NCBI GenBank assembly: GCA_026874595.1
Contig: CM049313.1
Span: 16,179,508-16,243,507 of the forward strand
Reading direction: 5' to 3'
DNA from: Sipunculus nudus
Taxonomy: Eukaryota > Annelida > Sipuncula > Golfingiida > Sipunculidae
DNA: 64,000 nt
Both the position numbers and the translations under genes were made by a program. The notes beneath the pieces were generated by a model. The model saw only the letters and a list, made by a program, of their open reading frames with translations, had not been told where the DNA came from and made no database searches. This document shows, piece after piece, positions 1-12,800 of this stretch; within the stretch, counting starts at the first letter, position 1, and every line of letters starts with the position of its first letter.

Positions 1-258
1 GGATTTAATATTTTAAGTCTGAAATGTCAAAGGAATTGATTTAAAAGAGAAGCTTTTCATTCAAGTTTTCATACACCATGTTAAGTGTTGTTTTTATCAA
101 GCCCACCTAGTACAGCCTTCACCTGTGTTATGAAACCCACTCTGGGCAGGTTGCCTCAGCTCAGCTTGGCCACTACTGACAGGCTTCCCCTCTGCCCTGC
201 CACCATCACCCCCCCCCCACCCAGATGGTGCATAAACAAGATGAATGTTATAATTTTT
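1..258. other. Unassigned AT-rich sequence before element F
   Basis: No coding signal or recognised repeat is visible. It ends in a short T-run at the left edge of element F. A C-run lies near 211-219. Confidence 0.5.
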
Positions 259-1947
259 ATGCCCCCGCCACAAAGTGGCCGGGGCATATAGTTTTACCCA
301 TGTCTGTCATCTGTCATTCCGAAATCAAACAGTTGTACGGACTTCTTTTTTTCGCAATGCCTGCAGATATTGGCCTGATTTTTGGTGTGTGGGCAGATAA
401 TGACCAGTTACAGATCGAGTTCGCATTTCGTCCTGGTTGACCTATTTTTGACTGTTTTACGGCTCCTTAACTTAGAAAATTTCATGAAAAAAATAAATTT
501 TCATGACAAATACACATGTACGGACTTTTGTTCGCAATGCCTGCAGATATTGGCATGATTTTTGGTGTGTATGCAGATATTGACTAGTTACAGATCGAGT
601 TTGCGTTTCGTCCCAGTTGACCTACTTATGATCGTTTTACGGCTCCTAAACATAGAAAATTTCATGAAAAATAGAAATTTTCATGACAAATACACATGTA
701 CGGTTTTTGTTCACAATGCCTGCAAATATTGGCCCGATTTTTGGTGTGTGAGCAGATAATGACCAGTTACAGATCAAGTTCACGTTCCGTCCTGGTTGAC
801 CTACTTGTGATTGTTTTACAGCTCCTAAACATAGAAAATTTCATGAAAAATATAAATCTTCATGACAAATGTACATGTACAGCCGTTTTTAGCCCTCAGC
901 TCATAGGCTGATGGGCTATTGTCGTCACCCAAGCTGTCTGTCTATCCGTCCGTCCATCTGTCTGTCCGGTGTCCGTCCGCCCGTCCGTTCCGCGTCTGTT
1001 AACTTTTACCTTGTGAGCGGGATATCTATAAAAGGATTCACTATTGGAATTTTATTTCATCAGTGAAGATGTATATCGATAAAATCGAGATAAAGTTCGA
1101 AGATGGGTGACCTTGACCCATTTTTCTACATTTTAGAGCTGATTATAGAAAAAAACTCAGAAGCTTATATCTCAGGAACCATTGTGTGGATTTTCACAAA
1201 ACTTACTATGATCATTGGGACTGATGGTCTGTATGTGCTGCACAATTTTGGTGGCGACACCAGCAATTTCTGATTTTTTTATGAAATTTTATCAGATTTT
1301 TCAATTTTGGCCTTTTGTACAGGATATCTCCAAAGGTATTCAACACAGGAACTTCATTACTTCAGTGCTATTGCATTATATTTACAAAATCTTGGTCAAG
1401 TTCAAAGATGGGTGGTCTTGACCTACTTTTCAAGGTCACAGAGCTTGGTATAAAAAAAAACTTAGGAGCTTATTTCTCAGGAAGCATTTGGTGAATTGTT
1501 ATGAAACATGGTACATACCTCTTCAATTTAAATTTATAACTGATCAGCTTTTGCTAAAATTCTAGTCCGCAATGCAATGCTTACAGATACTGGCCTAATG
1601 TTTTGTCTGTGGGCGCATAATGACCACTTACAGATCGAGTTTGCGTTTCGTCCCAGATTACCTATTTTTGACCATATGACAGATCCTGAACATAGAAAAT
1701 TTCATGAAAGACAGAATTTTTATGAAAAATGCACATGTATGGACCTTTTTCACAATGCCTGCAGATACTGGCCTGATTTTTGGTGTGTTGCTTGATAATG
1801 ACCCGTTACAGATCGAGTTGCATTTTGCCCTTGTTGACCTACTTTTGACCATCCAACACCTCCTGAACTTAAAAAATTTTACAAAATTTAACAAATGTTT
1901 CTAATTTGCCCCAGGCGGGGGCATTCGTGTCGTTCCGACACATCTAG
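259..1947 (+). mobile_element. Helentron-like element F, copy 1 (interrupted by C copy 1)
   Basis: Seen directly: the left arm ATGCCCCCGCC (259-269) is the exact reverse complement of GGCGGGGGCAT (1914-1924). The left end also folds on itself (261-271 with 275-285, loop AAA, one mismatch). The right arm is followed by a hairpin (GTGTCG, loop TTC, CGACAC at 1927-1941) and then CTAG (1944-1947) and T. The core is a tandem repeat of about 180 bp, with equivalent points near 361, 541, 720, 1580 and 1759; the spacing is regular once the nested 675-bp element is removed. Subterminal right arm, 3' hairpin and CTAG|T match the known Helitron2/Helentron plan. No Rep/helicase coding is visible, so it is non-autonomous. 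Confidence 0.75.
891..1565 (+). mobile_element. Helentron-like element C, copy 1, nested in F
   Basis: Begins with AGCCCTCAGC after the run GTTTTT and ends with CTAG (1562-1565) before T. The flanking F sequence rejoins to the F unit seen at about 505-545, so both ends are known to within a base or two. The left arm pairs with GCTGATGGGCT (907-917), leaving one bulged base. Compared with C copy 2, this copy lacks about 100 bp near its 3' end, including the right inverted arm, but keeps a degenerate hairpin region (1541-1555). It contains GTCC-rich sequence, a gtgagcggGATATC motif and a ggtggcgacacc version of the shared box near 1249. Confidence 0.75.
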
Positions 1948-2180
1948 TCTGTTTTTTATTCATTCTTATTCTAGGCTTTTGCTACATTTTAGATTTTGTA
2001 GTGTACCATCAGGGTTACTATGATTAAAGTGCACATTTAATTGTGTCCACAACGTAGTGTGTTGCTATAAAATGTGGATGTTCATCAGATAAGGAATTCC
2101 ATACTTCAAAAGAGTAAAAACTTCACCAGGTCTGAAATTGAATATTAATTCCAGTAATAAATTATAGCTGAGATAGTAAT
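1948..2180. other. Spacer between elements F and B
   Basis: AT-rich sequence with no coding or repeat signal that I can support. Confidence 0.5.
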
Positions 2181-3362
2181 TGTATCCGCCAAAACAGAGT
2201 TTTGCGGATACTATGTTTTCAGCTGCACGCCGCCGCCGCGTAGGTGTCGGGAGAACTCCTCCGTAACCGCTAGGCAGAATTTTACGAAACTCAGGATTAT
2301 GTTCGGGTCACATGTGAACTGCTGCGCCCCGATTTTTGTTTTGACCTCTGACCTTTCCTCTGCGCTCTGCGTCCGTTTATGCGTCTGTTTCCACACATAA
2401 ACCCACATATCTCGGGAACTGTGTGACCGATCAGGAAAATATTTTGCACAAATGTATCCCTTGGAGAGTTTTATAACATACACAAAAAATGGTGGCGCCA
2501 CCTGCAACCATGTTTGCACAGTGTCCATCTGTTTGTCTGCCTTGGGTTAAAATCACTCATAACTCTGCTGTGATTTGACTAATTCACCTGAAATTTGGCA
2601 TGCATATACATCCTGGATAGCTTTTCTGATTTTATGACAGGTGGCACCACCTACATTCACGTTTACGCTGCAGACATCCAAGCTCATATCTCGGGAACCA
2701 TTTGACCGATTGGGCCAAAATTGTGCATGTGTATAGATCTCACATAGCTCTTTATCATACGCAAAACTGGTGGCGCCACCTGCAGCCATTTTTGCACAGC
2801 TCCCGTCTGTTTGTCTGCCATGGGATAAAATCACTCATATCTCGGCAGTGGTTAGACATATCTGCCTAAAATTTTGCAGGTTTATACATCCCCGACACCT
2901 CTCTTGATTTTATGACAGGTGGCGCCACCTGCATTCTAGTTTATGCAGCAGACATCCAAGCTCATATCTTTGGAACCGTTTGACCGATTGGGCCAAAGTT
3001 TTGCATGTGTATAGTTCTCTCATAGCTATTTATCATACGCAAAACTGGTGGCGCCACTTTCAACCATTTTTGCACAGCGTCCAACTGTTTGTCTGCCACG
3101 GGCTAAAATCACTCATAAACATATAGTGGTTTGACTTATCTGCCTCAAATTTTGCATATGTATACAACTTGGACGGCTTTCTGGATTTTGTGGTAGGTGG
3201 CGCAACCTACATACACCATTTGGCTGCAGACATCCATGCTAATATGCAACACTTCACTCTATTTCCCCTTGCCACTCAATCCATGCCTCACTTCACCCGT
3301 TCCACTCTGATTTAGGCGGATACACGTAGTCGACAAGCGCTTGTCGACTACCCGTATTCTAG
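2181..3362 (+). mobile_element. Helentron-like element B, copy 1 (complete ends)
   Basis: Left arm TGTATCCGCC (2181-2190) is the exact reverse complement of GGCGGATACA (3315-3324). The left end also forms a hairpin (TATCCGC 2183-2189 with GCGGATA 2204-2210). The 3' end has a perfect 26-bp palindrome at 3326-3351, then CTAG (3359-3362) and T. The core is made of half-units of about 130-147 bp, starting alternately near 2551, 2689, 2831, 2961, 3108 and 3238. Half-units carry the phrases CATATCTCGGGAACC and AATCACTCAT. Exact GGTGGCGCCACC boxes lie at 2491, 2769 and 2918, with near-matches at 2641, 3047 and 3197. The - strand open frames here are by-products of the repeat. Ends and 3' hairpin fit the Helentron plan. 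Confidence 0.78.
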
Positions 3363-3829
3363 TTAGCATAATGAAATTGTTTGTCCGTCATTCAACGAAA
3401 AGTGTGTATACTTTATTTGAAAAGATGCTTTTATTTTTATCAAATTTACTGAATCTTTTATTTAGGTGAATAAAATAAAGCATTTACTGAAAACTCCAAT
3501 GTACAAAACTTTTTGATAGTGATTCAAGGAATAATCTTGAAGATGCCATGTGGTGGCATTATTTTCTTTTAAATTCAGTTTAAACATTTGTGATTTAAAA
3601 ATAATAAAAAATATGTGTATGCATAATATGACCTGATGTGAGCTAAACTCTGGATAAATAATGATTGCAACTTACCATTCTGATATTTTAACTTATATTT
3701 TCTGATTTTTTTGTTACAAATTTATAAAAATTGTAAATTAAAAAAAAATAAAAATGAATATGATAAACACTATTAATGGAAAAAGTGGATATGCTTAGAA
3801 AGATAGGGTTTAATATAAACTTGCCCTGA
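3363..3829. other. AT-rich spacer
   Basis: No gene or repeat recognised. Confidence 0.5.
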
Positions 3830-4120
3830 AAGTAAAATAAAGGTAGCAGTCCCTTCTGTCCACTTGCCTGTCCATCTGTAAATTTTTCATATGCATAACA
3901 GTATCTCAAAACTTTTGCTGTTTTTCTTCATGACAGCCTTGTCAGAGTATTAGTTTTGCAATCATATATTTAGAACCTTTCTCTAACCAGGTAGAAGGGC
4001 CATTTTCTCCTAGCTTCTCATATTCTTATGTATATGAAAAACATTACAATAGAAATCAGCATATTTTGCATATGCTAAATTTTAAACTTCAGCTGAGCAC
4101 CATGACCCATGGGTCCCTTG
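3830..4120 (+). mobile_element. 3' end relic of element A
   Basis: The right end is clear: an inverted-arm remnant CAGCTGAGC near 4090, the palindrome GACCCATGGGTC, then CTTG (4117-4120) and T, as in the longer A copies. The left boundary is a guess: the sequence before about 4080 is too diverged to align by eye. Confidence 0.5.
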
Positions 4121-5308
4121 TTTAACTTACATATACCATTAAGCCTTAAAATTGAAATAAATGACATAAATTAATAATTTTGACTTACTTTCAAATGGAA
4201 GATATGGTACTTACAGCTTATTAGTACCTGGGATAAACATGGAGTATATATTACTTCTTACTGAAGAAAGCCATGTATATATAAACATGTTTGCTGATCA
4301 TTTTGTTTGTGTGTCTGTCTGGTATATCTGCATGTGTATAAGATATCAAAAGAGGGAATTGGATTGGTTTTCATGAGATTTAAAAAATAGTTTGCTCTTG
4401 CTGACTATGTCTTTCATTAGCATTAAAAAAAAAATCCATCTTCAGAACAATTATGTATCCATTTGTACACATCTTGAAAATACTTGGAAAGTGAGTGTCA
4501 CTGCTGCTGGCATCTGGAATATGTTAGGAATATTGGGAAAAGCAGTGAAAATAGGGAATTTATTAATTTTTAAGTTATTATGAAATGTCTGGTTTATAAG
4601 TCATAAAATTTATAATGTTGGTGGAGATGTGTGCTCTTGAGTAGCCTCCAGATTAACAGGAGTTAACACAGCTATATGACGTACAGCCTTAATCAGTGTT
4701 AAAATATGCATTCTAGGTTTATAAAACTAGCTAAATAGGCATGAGATTATTAAACATGCACATTTTGAGCTCAGGTGTAGAAAGCTAGCATTCTGACAAA
4801 AATTACCAGTATTTCTTTTTACATATGAAATTAGGTAACATTTGGTCCTCGCTTGCTAGGGGGCATCTGGCTGTAAATATATCGTGCAATACTGAATGGT
4901 TATTTTTTTGTTTCTATTGTGATTAACCAGCTGCAACAGATCTAGACTACATGAAATCCATATAGCTCAGATACTGATTTACTGCAGAACAGGTTTTTTG
5001 AAGGATTGACAAAATTCATGATTTTTCTGAAAATGTTAAATTTCTTTGATTAGCTGCAAAAATAGTAGTTGAATAAAACTGTCATTTTTATATCTTTATT
5101 TCAAAATATAATTTAAATTTTATGTTGTATATTTTTTTCATTATCCTGTTGTAGTATAACCACCTCTAAAAAAATCTTCTCAACCTTCATTCAACAATGG
5201 CATTGTCATCAGAAACCCACTTCTTTAAACAACAGAAAACAATGATAAAATATTTTCCTGCATGGGTAATATTGCAACAGTATGTTTTGACCAACAGTGG
5301 TGGATTGG
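4121..5308. other. AT-rich stretch without recognised genes
   Basis: Short open frames only, all with stops around them and biased composition. Nothing recognisable was found on either strand. Confidence 0.5.
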
Positions 5309-5779
5309 TTAAAGGGACATAATCAGGAGCAATATTATGCCTATTCTTTCACACTATCAGTTCAGTTTTGCATTAATCAAAAGTTTCCGAGCAAACCAAC
5401 CCAACACACAGTCTTAGTACCTCGTATACGGCTGTTTTACATCTTGTTATGGGTCTATGTGTTGGTAAAAACAGTCCACATGTGTCTGTTTACCATAACA
5501 AGGTCGAGTGACAGGCGGTGTTTCAGCCAGAGGGAACATGTATTACATTTTTTTTGGGCTAAGTCAGTCAGGGCATCTCCTGAATGACATGTTGAGGCTG
5601 GGTGATGAATGTGCTGTGTTTATGTTGACACCTTTGATCGTGCCTGGTCCACTGTTTTTAACACTCGTTTACAGGAGTAAGCAAACGGTTTCAGGGCAAT
5701 ATTTAGGCAGGTGCAAATTAATTTTAAATGGAAGAATTTGTAAATAGAACATGCCTTACAGGTGATAGGGCCCCTTTAA
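5309..5779 (+). mobile_element. TTAA-flanked MITE, copy 1
   Basis: TTAA at 5309-5312 and 5776-5779 bounds a 471-bp unit with short inverted ends (AGGGACATAATCA against AGGGGCCCTATCA). It shares a long stretch with 21108-21580 (the phrase CCTATTCTTTCACACTA, a CAGTCCACAT motif, and so on) and shares its right end with 23060-23081 and 48293-48314. TTAA targets are typical of piggyBac- and Kolobok-type transposons; which one mobilised it is not decidable here. The two overlapping open frames inside are not conserved in the other copy and are probably not genes. Confidence 0.65.
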
Positions 5780-7684
5780 AAATTGTAGCTTAAGCTGTAA
5801 CTGTAAAGTAGTACAGGTTCATTCAAAATTAGAATTCATGTCCCATATATCTAAATATATTTATATAAAACAGGTTGAGCAGAATCCATTTCAGAGAAAA
5901 AATAAGGCTATAAAGTCACATGGATAAAATTTAGTCACATTCATGAGAAAATGCTTATATCGTATTGAATACTTATTAGCTTATATACTCATAAGTAGTT
6001 TATACTTCTGGTTGAATACAAAGAATTGTCCTTTAAAAAAATAAATGAATGTTTAAGAACTTAACCTTCTTCATAATCAGAAAATGAGTTAGTTATTAAT
6101 CTCATCCTTTTATCACTTTTTAGTGCAATCTGTACAAAAGATTTTTGTGATGTCTGATATTTTTTATCATAAATTCACTCATGTCCACAGTACTTATACA
6201 TTGTCCTTTGGCAGGTGTCTGAGAAGCTGAATTGACTGTATGCTTAGAGACCTGACTGTGATTCTAGTCATGTCAGATATGGTCTCAATATGGCTGCCTG
6301 AGGACAGAATTTGACCAATTCATACACAGTATCACACTACTCGCTTGTGAACATGCCGTGCTTCTTTTTATCTTCCTCTTGTCCTTCAGGGGCTTCCTGC
6401 CGGCAAACACGTCTCACTTGTAATTCAGGAAGACAGTCTTGTATTATTTTAAGTGATATTTATACAACTTTTTTTTTACTGTCTTAAATAAGAAACAACA
6501 CTGGTGGCAGAAAAATTACATTGATTTAATCCTGGTGCCTTTACTGTTTTTTGTAAACCTTCTTTTTACCATAAAAATTAGACTTTTAAATAACTGCATG
6601 GATTCTGCAACTGGTCGACAAATATGATGTCTTTTGTTGTGATGTTTGTCTATATTCTGTTCCCAGAAAATAAACTTACCTTGAGCTCGGCTTCATTTGT
6701 TGATCATTCCTACCATATAGTAATGACATCCTTTTCTCAGAGAGGGATCCCCATGAAATTTTGCCATTCTTTATGAATTGACTTTAGGTTTAATTAAGAG
6801 AATTTAAAGGAATTACATAGCTTCACAAATGGCAAATATTAAATTTGCTCAGATATTAGCATTAATGCACATTATTATAATATATATAAAGTGTTTCTGT
6901 TAGAAAATACAAGCTAGCTTAGATAAGAAACCTATATTGGTTCTTTAGCTTGTATGTCTGTGATAATAAGCCCTGAATACTGAAAAAAATATAAATATAC
7001 CTCATTGTCTGGGTTAACTTTTCTCATGCACTGATAATTGCATGACAGGTGTCTATTTATGAGATAAATTGCTGGTCTCATAGCATGGTTGAAATCTCAG
7101 CATATATAAAGAATACCCCATAAAACCTTTGTAAACTGTAGGTAACCTGAGCTTTTCAGTAACTGCTGGCAGATCATATTTAACATGTAATTTCAGGGGT
7201 AATAGTCACTGACAGCTACCTGTAGTTTACACAACTGAATCATTAGGAAATTGTCTTCAGTTTCAAGGTTTTTAACCATCACTTGTACCAATAGATACAC
7301 AGTTAATTGTACCAGGGCTGATGCGAAACCTATGGACATAGTGTTTGCTGTACCAATACTTGTATCAACTGGAGCAAACCCATCAAGTTGTTAAGCCTAT
7401 TGTGACTAGTCTGTAATTCATCTGGAGAGGAAAATAGATGTTATTTCCCATATTTTCCCATAATTGAAACCCCAACCATGGACAACACTGTAAACAGTAG
7501 GTGACAAGTTAAATGCCAAATATTTATATAAAGTCACAGGGTGCCAAATGAACCAAATAACCTTTTTTATACTGGCCCTTGGAATGAACTGGCCATACTG
7601 TTGGTTTGAGATTTGTGCTTATATGTTGGATGTTTGACACAAACATATATTTCTTCATGAATAAGGAATTTGTCCTCCAAATAA
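5780..7684. other. Non-coding stretch, nothing recognised
   Basis: AT-rich sequence with no coding signal, RNA gene or clear repeat. Confidence 0.5.
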
Positions 7685-9861
7685 ATATATATATGTCAGA
7701 GACGAGATTGAAATCCAGGCGGATTTTAAATTCGCCTAGACGAGATTGCGATTGTGATCTCGCCTAGGCAAGATTGCAATTGTGATCTCGGCTAGACGGA
7801 TTTTAAACTCGTCTAGACGAGATCACAATCGCAATCTCGCCTAGGCGAGATTAAAATCCATCATGGAGCAGGCCCTGATTTTAATCTCGCCTAGGCGAGT
7901 TTAAAATCCGTCTGGTGTCATCCAGGCGAGTTTAAAATCTGCCTGATATCACCTGGGCGAGTTTAAAATCTGCCTAGGCGAGATTAAAATAGTGATCTGA
8001 TCTAATTTCCCAATAAATTATGCATTGTAATTGACTTCTGAAAGATGTTTTCAGTCAGATTTTCAATATTTTAACACTGAATGGTTACGTATAGTTCACA
8101 AGTAATATATTTATTAATATTTACAGAATATTATATTATTAATTAATAATTAACATTAATTTTGGAAATGGAATATTTTATATTATATATTTTTTATTAA
8201 TATGGTTGTGTATAGTTCACAAGTAATATATATTTAATATTATTTACAGAATATTATAATATTTATGTAATAATTAACATTAATTTTTTTATTTTATATT
8301 TTTATTTATAAACTATGTAATAAGAAACTTACATTGGTATTGTATATGGCATATTAAAATGATATATGATGTGGGCTATTTACATAATAATTTTGTTGTC
8401 AATATTAATTTGAAGGGAAACTGGTATTAGTAATATTAGTAATGTAGTATTTTAAAAAGACAAAAGGAACATAGCTCATTTATTTTTATCAATATATTTC
8501 AATGCATGTTCACATGCATAAATGATCTATTACTCTATGAATCTAGAAATCATATTTTTTCTGATATGATATAATACTGTCCAAAAAAGGCAGTTATCTT
8601 GTAACAGAGTCTATTGAAGCTTCACAAAATGCCTCACAAAACATTAAAAAAAAAAGATCAGAAGAATATTATATACATTATAAGAAAAGACTAAATAAGA
8701 CAAATAATTTTTACTTGCATACATCTGTGTATCAACTTTTACCTTTTCTCATATGATGTTTAATTACCTATATTACCTTTGGTGTATCAAAGTCCATCAT
8801 AAATACTGATACCCTGCATATTTTGTACCATAAGTGTACATGTTTTGACTGTTGAGCGTTGAATACCAGGGTGAAAAGAAACATTTGAACCAGATCAACC
8901 AACTAATTTGTTCTGTTTGTCCTGTAAGAATTATCAAATAGGATGATTGTTTATGTTAATGGGTAATATACTCATTAAATAGTGAAGTAATAGCTATATA
9001 GACTAATCTATCTATCTGTCTATCTATCTATCTATGATTGATTCAATATGCAAATGGATGACTTTTTCCCCCAGATTTGCTCTTCATAATATCTCTTAGG
9101 TGTGCTTCAATATACCTCTTGTTACTCTCTAATTGCCATATATTTAAATTACAAATTATTTTTTTTGTAAAAATTATTAGTGATATTTACAATCCCAAGG
9201 TTGTTAAGAAAACTGGAGAAAAAAATAAAGATTAATTAATGTTTAGCAAATAATTGGTATAATAAGGATGCTGTAGCCCACATGAAACACATCAAAGGTG
9301 CAAATAATAATCAAATATCTATTTCATAATTCTGTTTCCAAAATTAATGTTAATTATCACATGAATAATTATTACATTACTGTAAAAAAGTTAATTATTA
9401 CATTAATACTATAATATTCTGTAAATATTAATAAATATATTACCTTTTAACTATATATAACCATTCAGTGTTAAAATATTGAAAATCCGACTGAAAACAT
9501 CTTTCATATGTCAATTACAATGCTTAATATATTAGGAAATTAGATCAGATCACTATTTTAATCTCGCCTAGGCAGATTTTAAACTCGACTAAGTAATATC
9601 AGGCAGATTTTAAACTCGCCTGGATGACACCAGACGGATTTTAAACTCGCCTAGGCGAGATTAAAATCCTGGCCTGCTCCATGATGGGATTTTAATCTCG
9701 CCTAGGCGAGATTGCGATTGTGATCTCGTCTAGGCGAGTTTAAAATCTGTCTAGCCGAGATCACAATTGCAATCTCGCCTAGGCGAGATCACAATCGCAA
9801 TCTCGTCTAGGCGAATTTAAAATCCGCCTGGATTTCAATCTCGTCTCTGACATATATATAT
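7685..9861. mobile_element. Fold-back element with long inverted arms
   Basis: The left arm (7685 to about 8170) and right arm (about 9336-9861) are inverted copies of each other. The outer ends read ATATATATATGTCAGAGAC on the left and its complement on the right. The outer 300 bp of each arm are built from modules around the AvrII-containing palindrome CTCGCCTAGGCGAG, joined by TTTTAAACTCG, GATTGCGATTGTGATCTCG and similar phrases. The inner part of each arm is AT-rich and includes the phrase AACACTGAATGGTTA. The left arm has an internal duplication near 8090-8280. The middle (about 8290-9320) shows no transposase. TATA-rich flanks suggest a TA-type target. Confidence 0.75.
9007..9035. repeat. 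(TCTA)n microsatellite
   Basis: About seven tetranucleotide units with one TCTG interruption, inside the middle of the fold-back element. Confidence 0.85.
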
Positions 9862-12800
9862 GACTACATGTCCCAACATACTTAAAAACTGTGAAAATTG
9901 GTTTGGATGTTTCATAAATAAGTTTAACATGTATTTCTTGAAAGGCCTTGAACATGCTAGAATATTGGTAATTTTGAAAATTTCCTTGAAAGCCCTTGGA
10001 TTTCCAGGAAACAGCTTGTTCTGGCATACCTAGAGGAGCAAAGCATGAAACAACCTGTTAATAAAGGTCTTATCATTTATGAAAACTAGACCAATGGATG
10101 AAAATCATGAATAAAAATATATTTGAGGATAAGACAACTCAAGGGCAGTGGAAAGCCTTTATCACCATAAATCACTTGTGGCATTTGATATATCAAGAAG
10201 TTTTAATGGAAAGGAGTGAGTACTCAAACATCAAAGATCAAAATGCCCATGTGGATTTGAAACAGAAAAGGCAGAACATTACTTACTGCAGTGTCATCTC
10301 CATGTCAACTCTAGAAGTAAACATCTCCCCCCAAATATACCTGTAGAAGAACTTCTTTATGGAAATCCCTATGCAAGCAACATCAGAAATGAAGAAATTT
10401 TTGAATCAGTATCTTCATACATAGAAGACACCAAAAGGTTCAAAATATTATATTCCCCACCGTATTTTTCCATAAAAGTGATATTCATAATTCATAGTCC
10501 TAATAAACTAGGACCTGAAACATAGATGAAACAAAAACAATTTTAAATATTTGTCTTGAAACTAATTAAAATAAAAAAAAATAAAAAAATGAACAATTTC
10601 TTCCATTATTACTGAGAAAATTTACATCTTTCCTTCACTTACCCAACATCCATACCACCCTACCTCAATCACACCCAAACACTCTGAATACTGCCATCAT
10701 ATATTGTTAGTGGAAACATTTTGGAGAGAGTCAACTTAAGCTTTAAGTAGCTTACATTCAATCCCATTGATGCTTGTATTATGTGATTTATATGTGCATA
10801 TTCAGTTTCTGTAAAATATCTTAAACAAAACAAAACAAAAATCAAAGATCTTCCCTGAGCTGTCCCTCCCCCCCCCCCCTGGGATTTATGCACTGCTGTG
10901 CTTATCTTGACACCTCATTAAGCCCCACTTGGTGAATTGCCCAGTCAGATGTGATCTGCACTCATAAGAGCAAAACCCTCCATCAGTCAGACATACTGGC
11001 TGTGATTTCAAGAATTATTAGAACCAACGGAATTCAAATTTTCATATCCTGCACATTCATAAATTAACGAACACATTCATGTGCATATAACAGCGTGTAT
11101 GGATCCTCGCATAACGGTAGCCATACTGTGAGAGTCTCAGGCCCTAGAAGTCACTGGGAATGGAGATACAGACATTCACAAGACCACATGTTTAAGTAAT
11201 AAGTTCCATTAAAATGGTCAATATAATAGTTGTCTAAAAATATTCTTTCAAATTACTATTTTTTTCTTAAAGGCAATGTCATTTGGGTGTGATTGCTGTT
11301 TGAAATAAGCAGGATTCTTGTTGGGCAAACAAAATATTTAACTCACAGGCCACCAGGTCAGTGATAACAGGGGATGTGTCCAGATTAATATTGTTAGTGA
11401 AAAATTAATGCTGGTATTTTGTCAAGTTTTATACAGATTATGTCAATACAGTTTATACAGTTTGTCTACTTTTGATGTTAGCATGCACTATAGTTGTCAG
11501 TCCATGTGTATCAACTGAGGCATTTATTTTGCCTTATATTTAAACAGTATTGATTTGCCTCAGTGTACATAATTTGATCTTATCTTTTAATGAATGTTTT
11601 TTTTTTTTTTTAATTTCATGGTGGTATTAATATAATAATTCAAATAAAAAAAAGATTTTTTTTCAATTTTAATAGTGTCATGGAACAGACAGTAGCGATT
11701 CTGCATTATTTATTATCAGATTCTGAAGGTCCATAGCAGCATCTATCTCGTCTATGGTAAGATGTTCATGGAAAGAATTATAATCAATGATATCATCCTA
11801 AACACTCACCATGGCATGATTGCTGTGTTGTGGTCTAATGTCAAGGATTGCAACTAAGTGTCACAGTAGTGTTGTGGTAATCAACCAAATCAGAGGAGCA
11901 GTACCTAGTTTCTGTCACAATCCCACGGTGGCGCTCATCAGTGAGCCTGGCAGTGCCCTAGCGCCAGCAGCCACGAGAGTCGGGTTTCAAACCAGGAATG
12001 AGGTTCATATCATATTTCACAAGTAACATTGGACTGGCTAAAAACAGGGCAGTGTGCACTCCTTTCCATTAAAACATCTAGGATATATGTATATATATTT
12101 ATATGTTAATACATGTACACCCTCTAGCAGTTCTTAGCTGACCACTGTTATACCCAAATTCATCTACATATTTCACTGTATACATTTAGCAAAGAGTTTT
12201 AAGGTAAATATGCCAGAGGTATAGACAGACTTGCCCTTCATATGGATATTTATCCAAGGCTTTTAACTATATAAATTTGTGAAAATATTCCACCCAAGGT
12301 AAACAAAAGCATGTCCATTAACATTACATTTAGAAGTATTCAAAACTGTAGGCAAAATTTAAATAATATATCATTGTACACTTTCCTGAAATAGTGGGTT
12401 TGCAGTGCACTTTTCAATTTAGTAAGAGATATGAGGATTGATAATTGATGGAAGTGTTTATTTTATCACATGAAACCAATATGTATTTCTTTAAAACAAT
12501 GGATAATCCTCTGGACTACAGACTTTTTGGAATTCCTTATTTTGAATAATAATTTCAAGATTTAACTTAATTAATACATACTTTTACTATACACCATAAC
12601 CTCTATCAAATGTTTCCAGAAATACAAGATGTACGGAATTCAGTGTAACTTAATCATGGCTAATGTGAAGTTGAAGAATTTTAGAAAGCTTGCAAAGAAA
12701 CTATCCTGTTATCATCAAAGTCAAATAATACATTTTTCATGATCCCCTATCCTGAGGGTATGATACAATAAAACTATATGACCTCCAAAATTACTACAGA

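Noticed and set aside
2211-2834. - strand open frames in element B
   Set aside because: Same reason: the frame follows the tandem units and contains no domain.
6250-6275. Another CTAG|T site as a Helitron end
   Set aside because: No hairpin of useful strength precedes it, and no inverted arm was found.
11980-12000. Box-B-like GGTTTGAAACCC on the - strand
   Set aside because: No box A at the expected distance on the same strand; a single short match is not enough for a SINE or tRNA.
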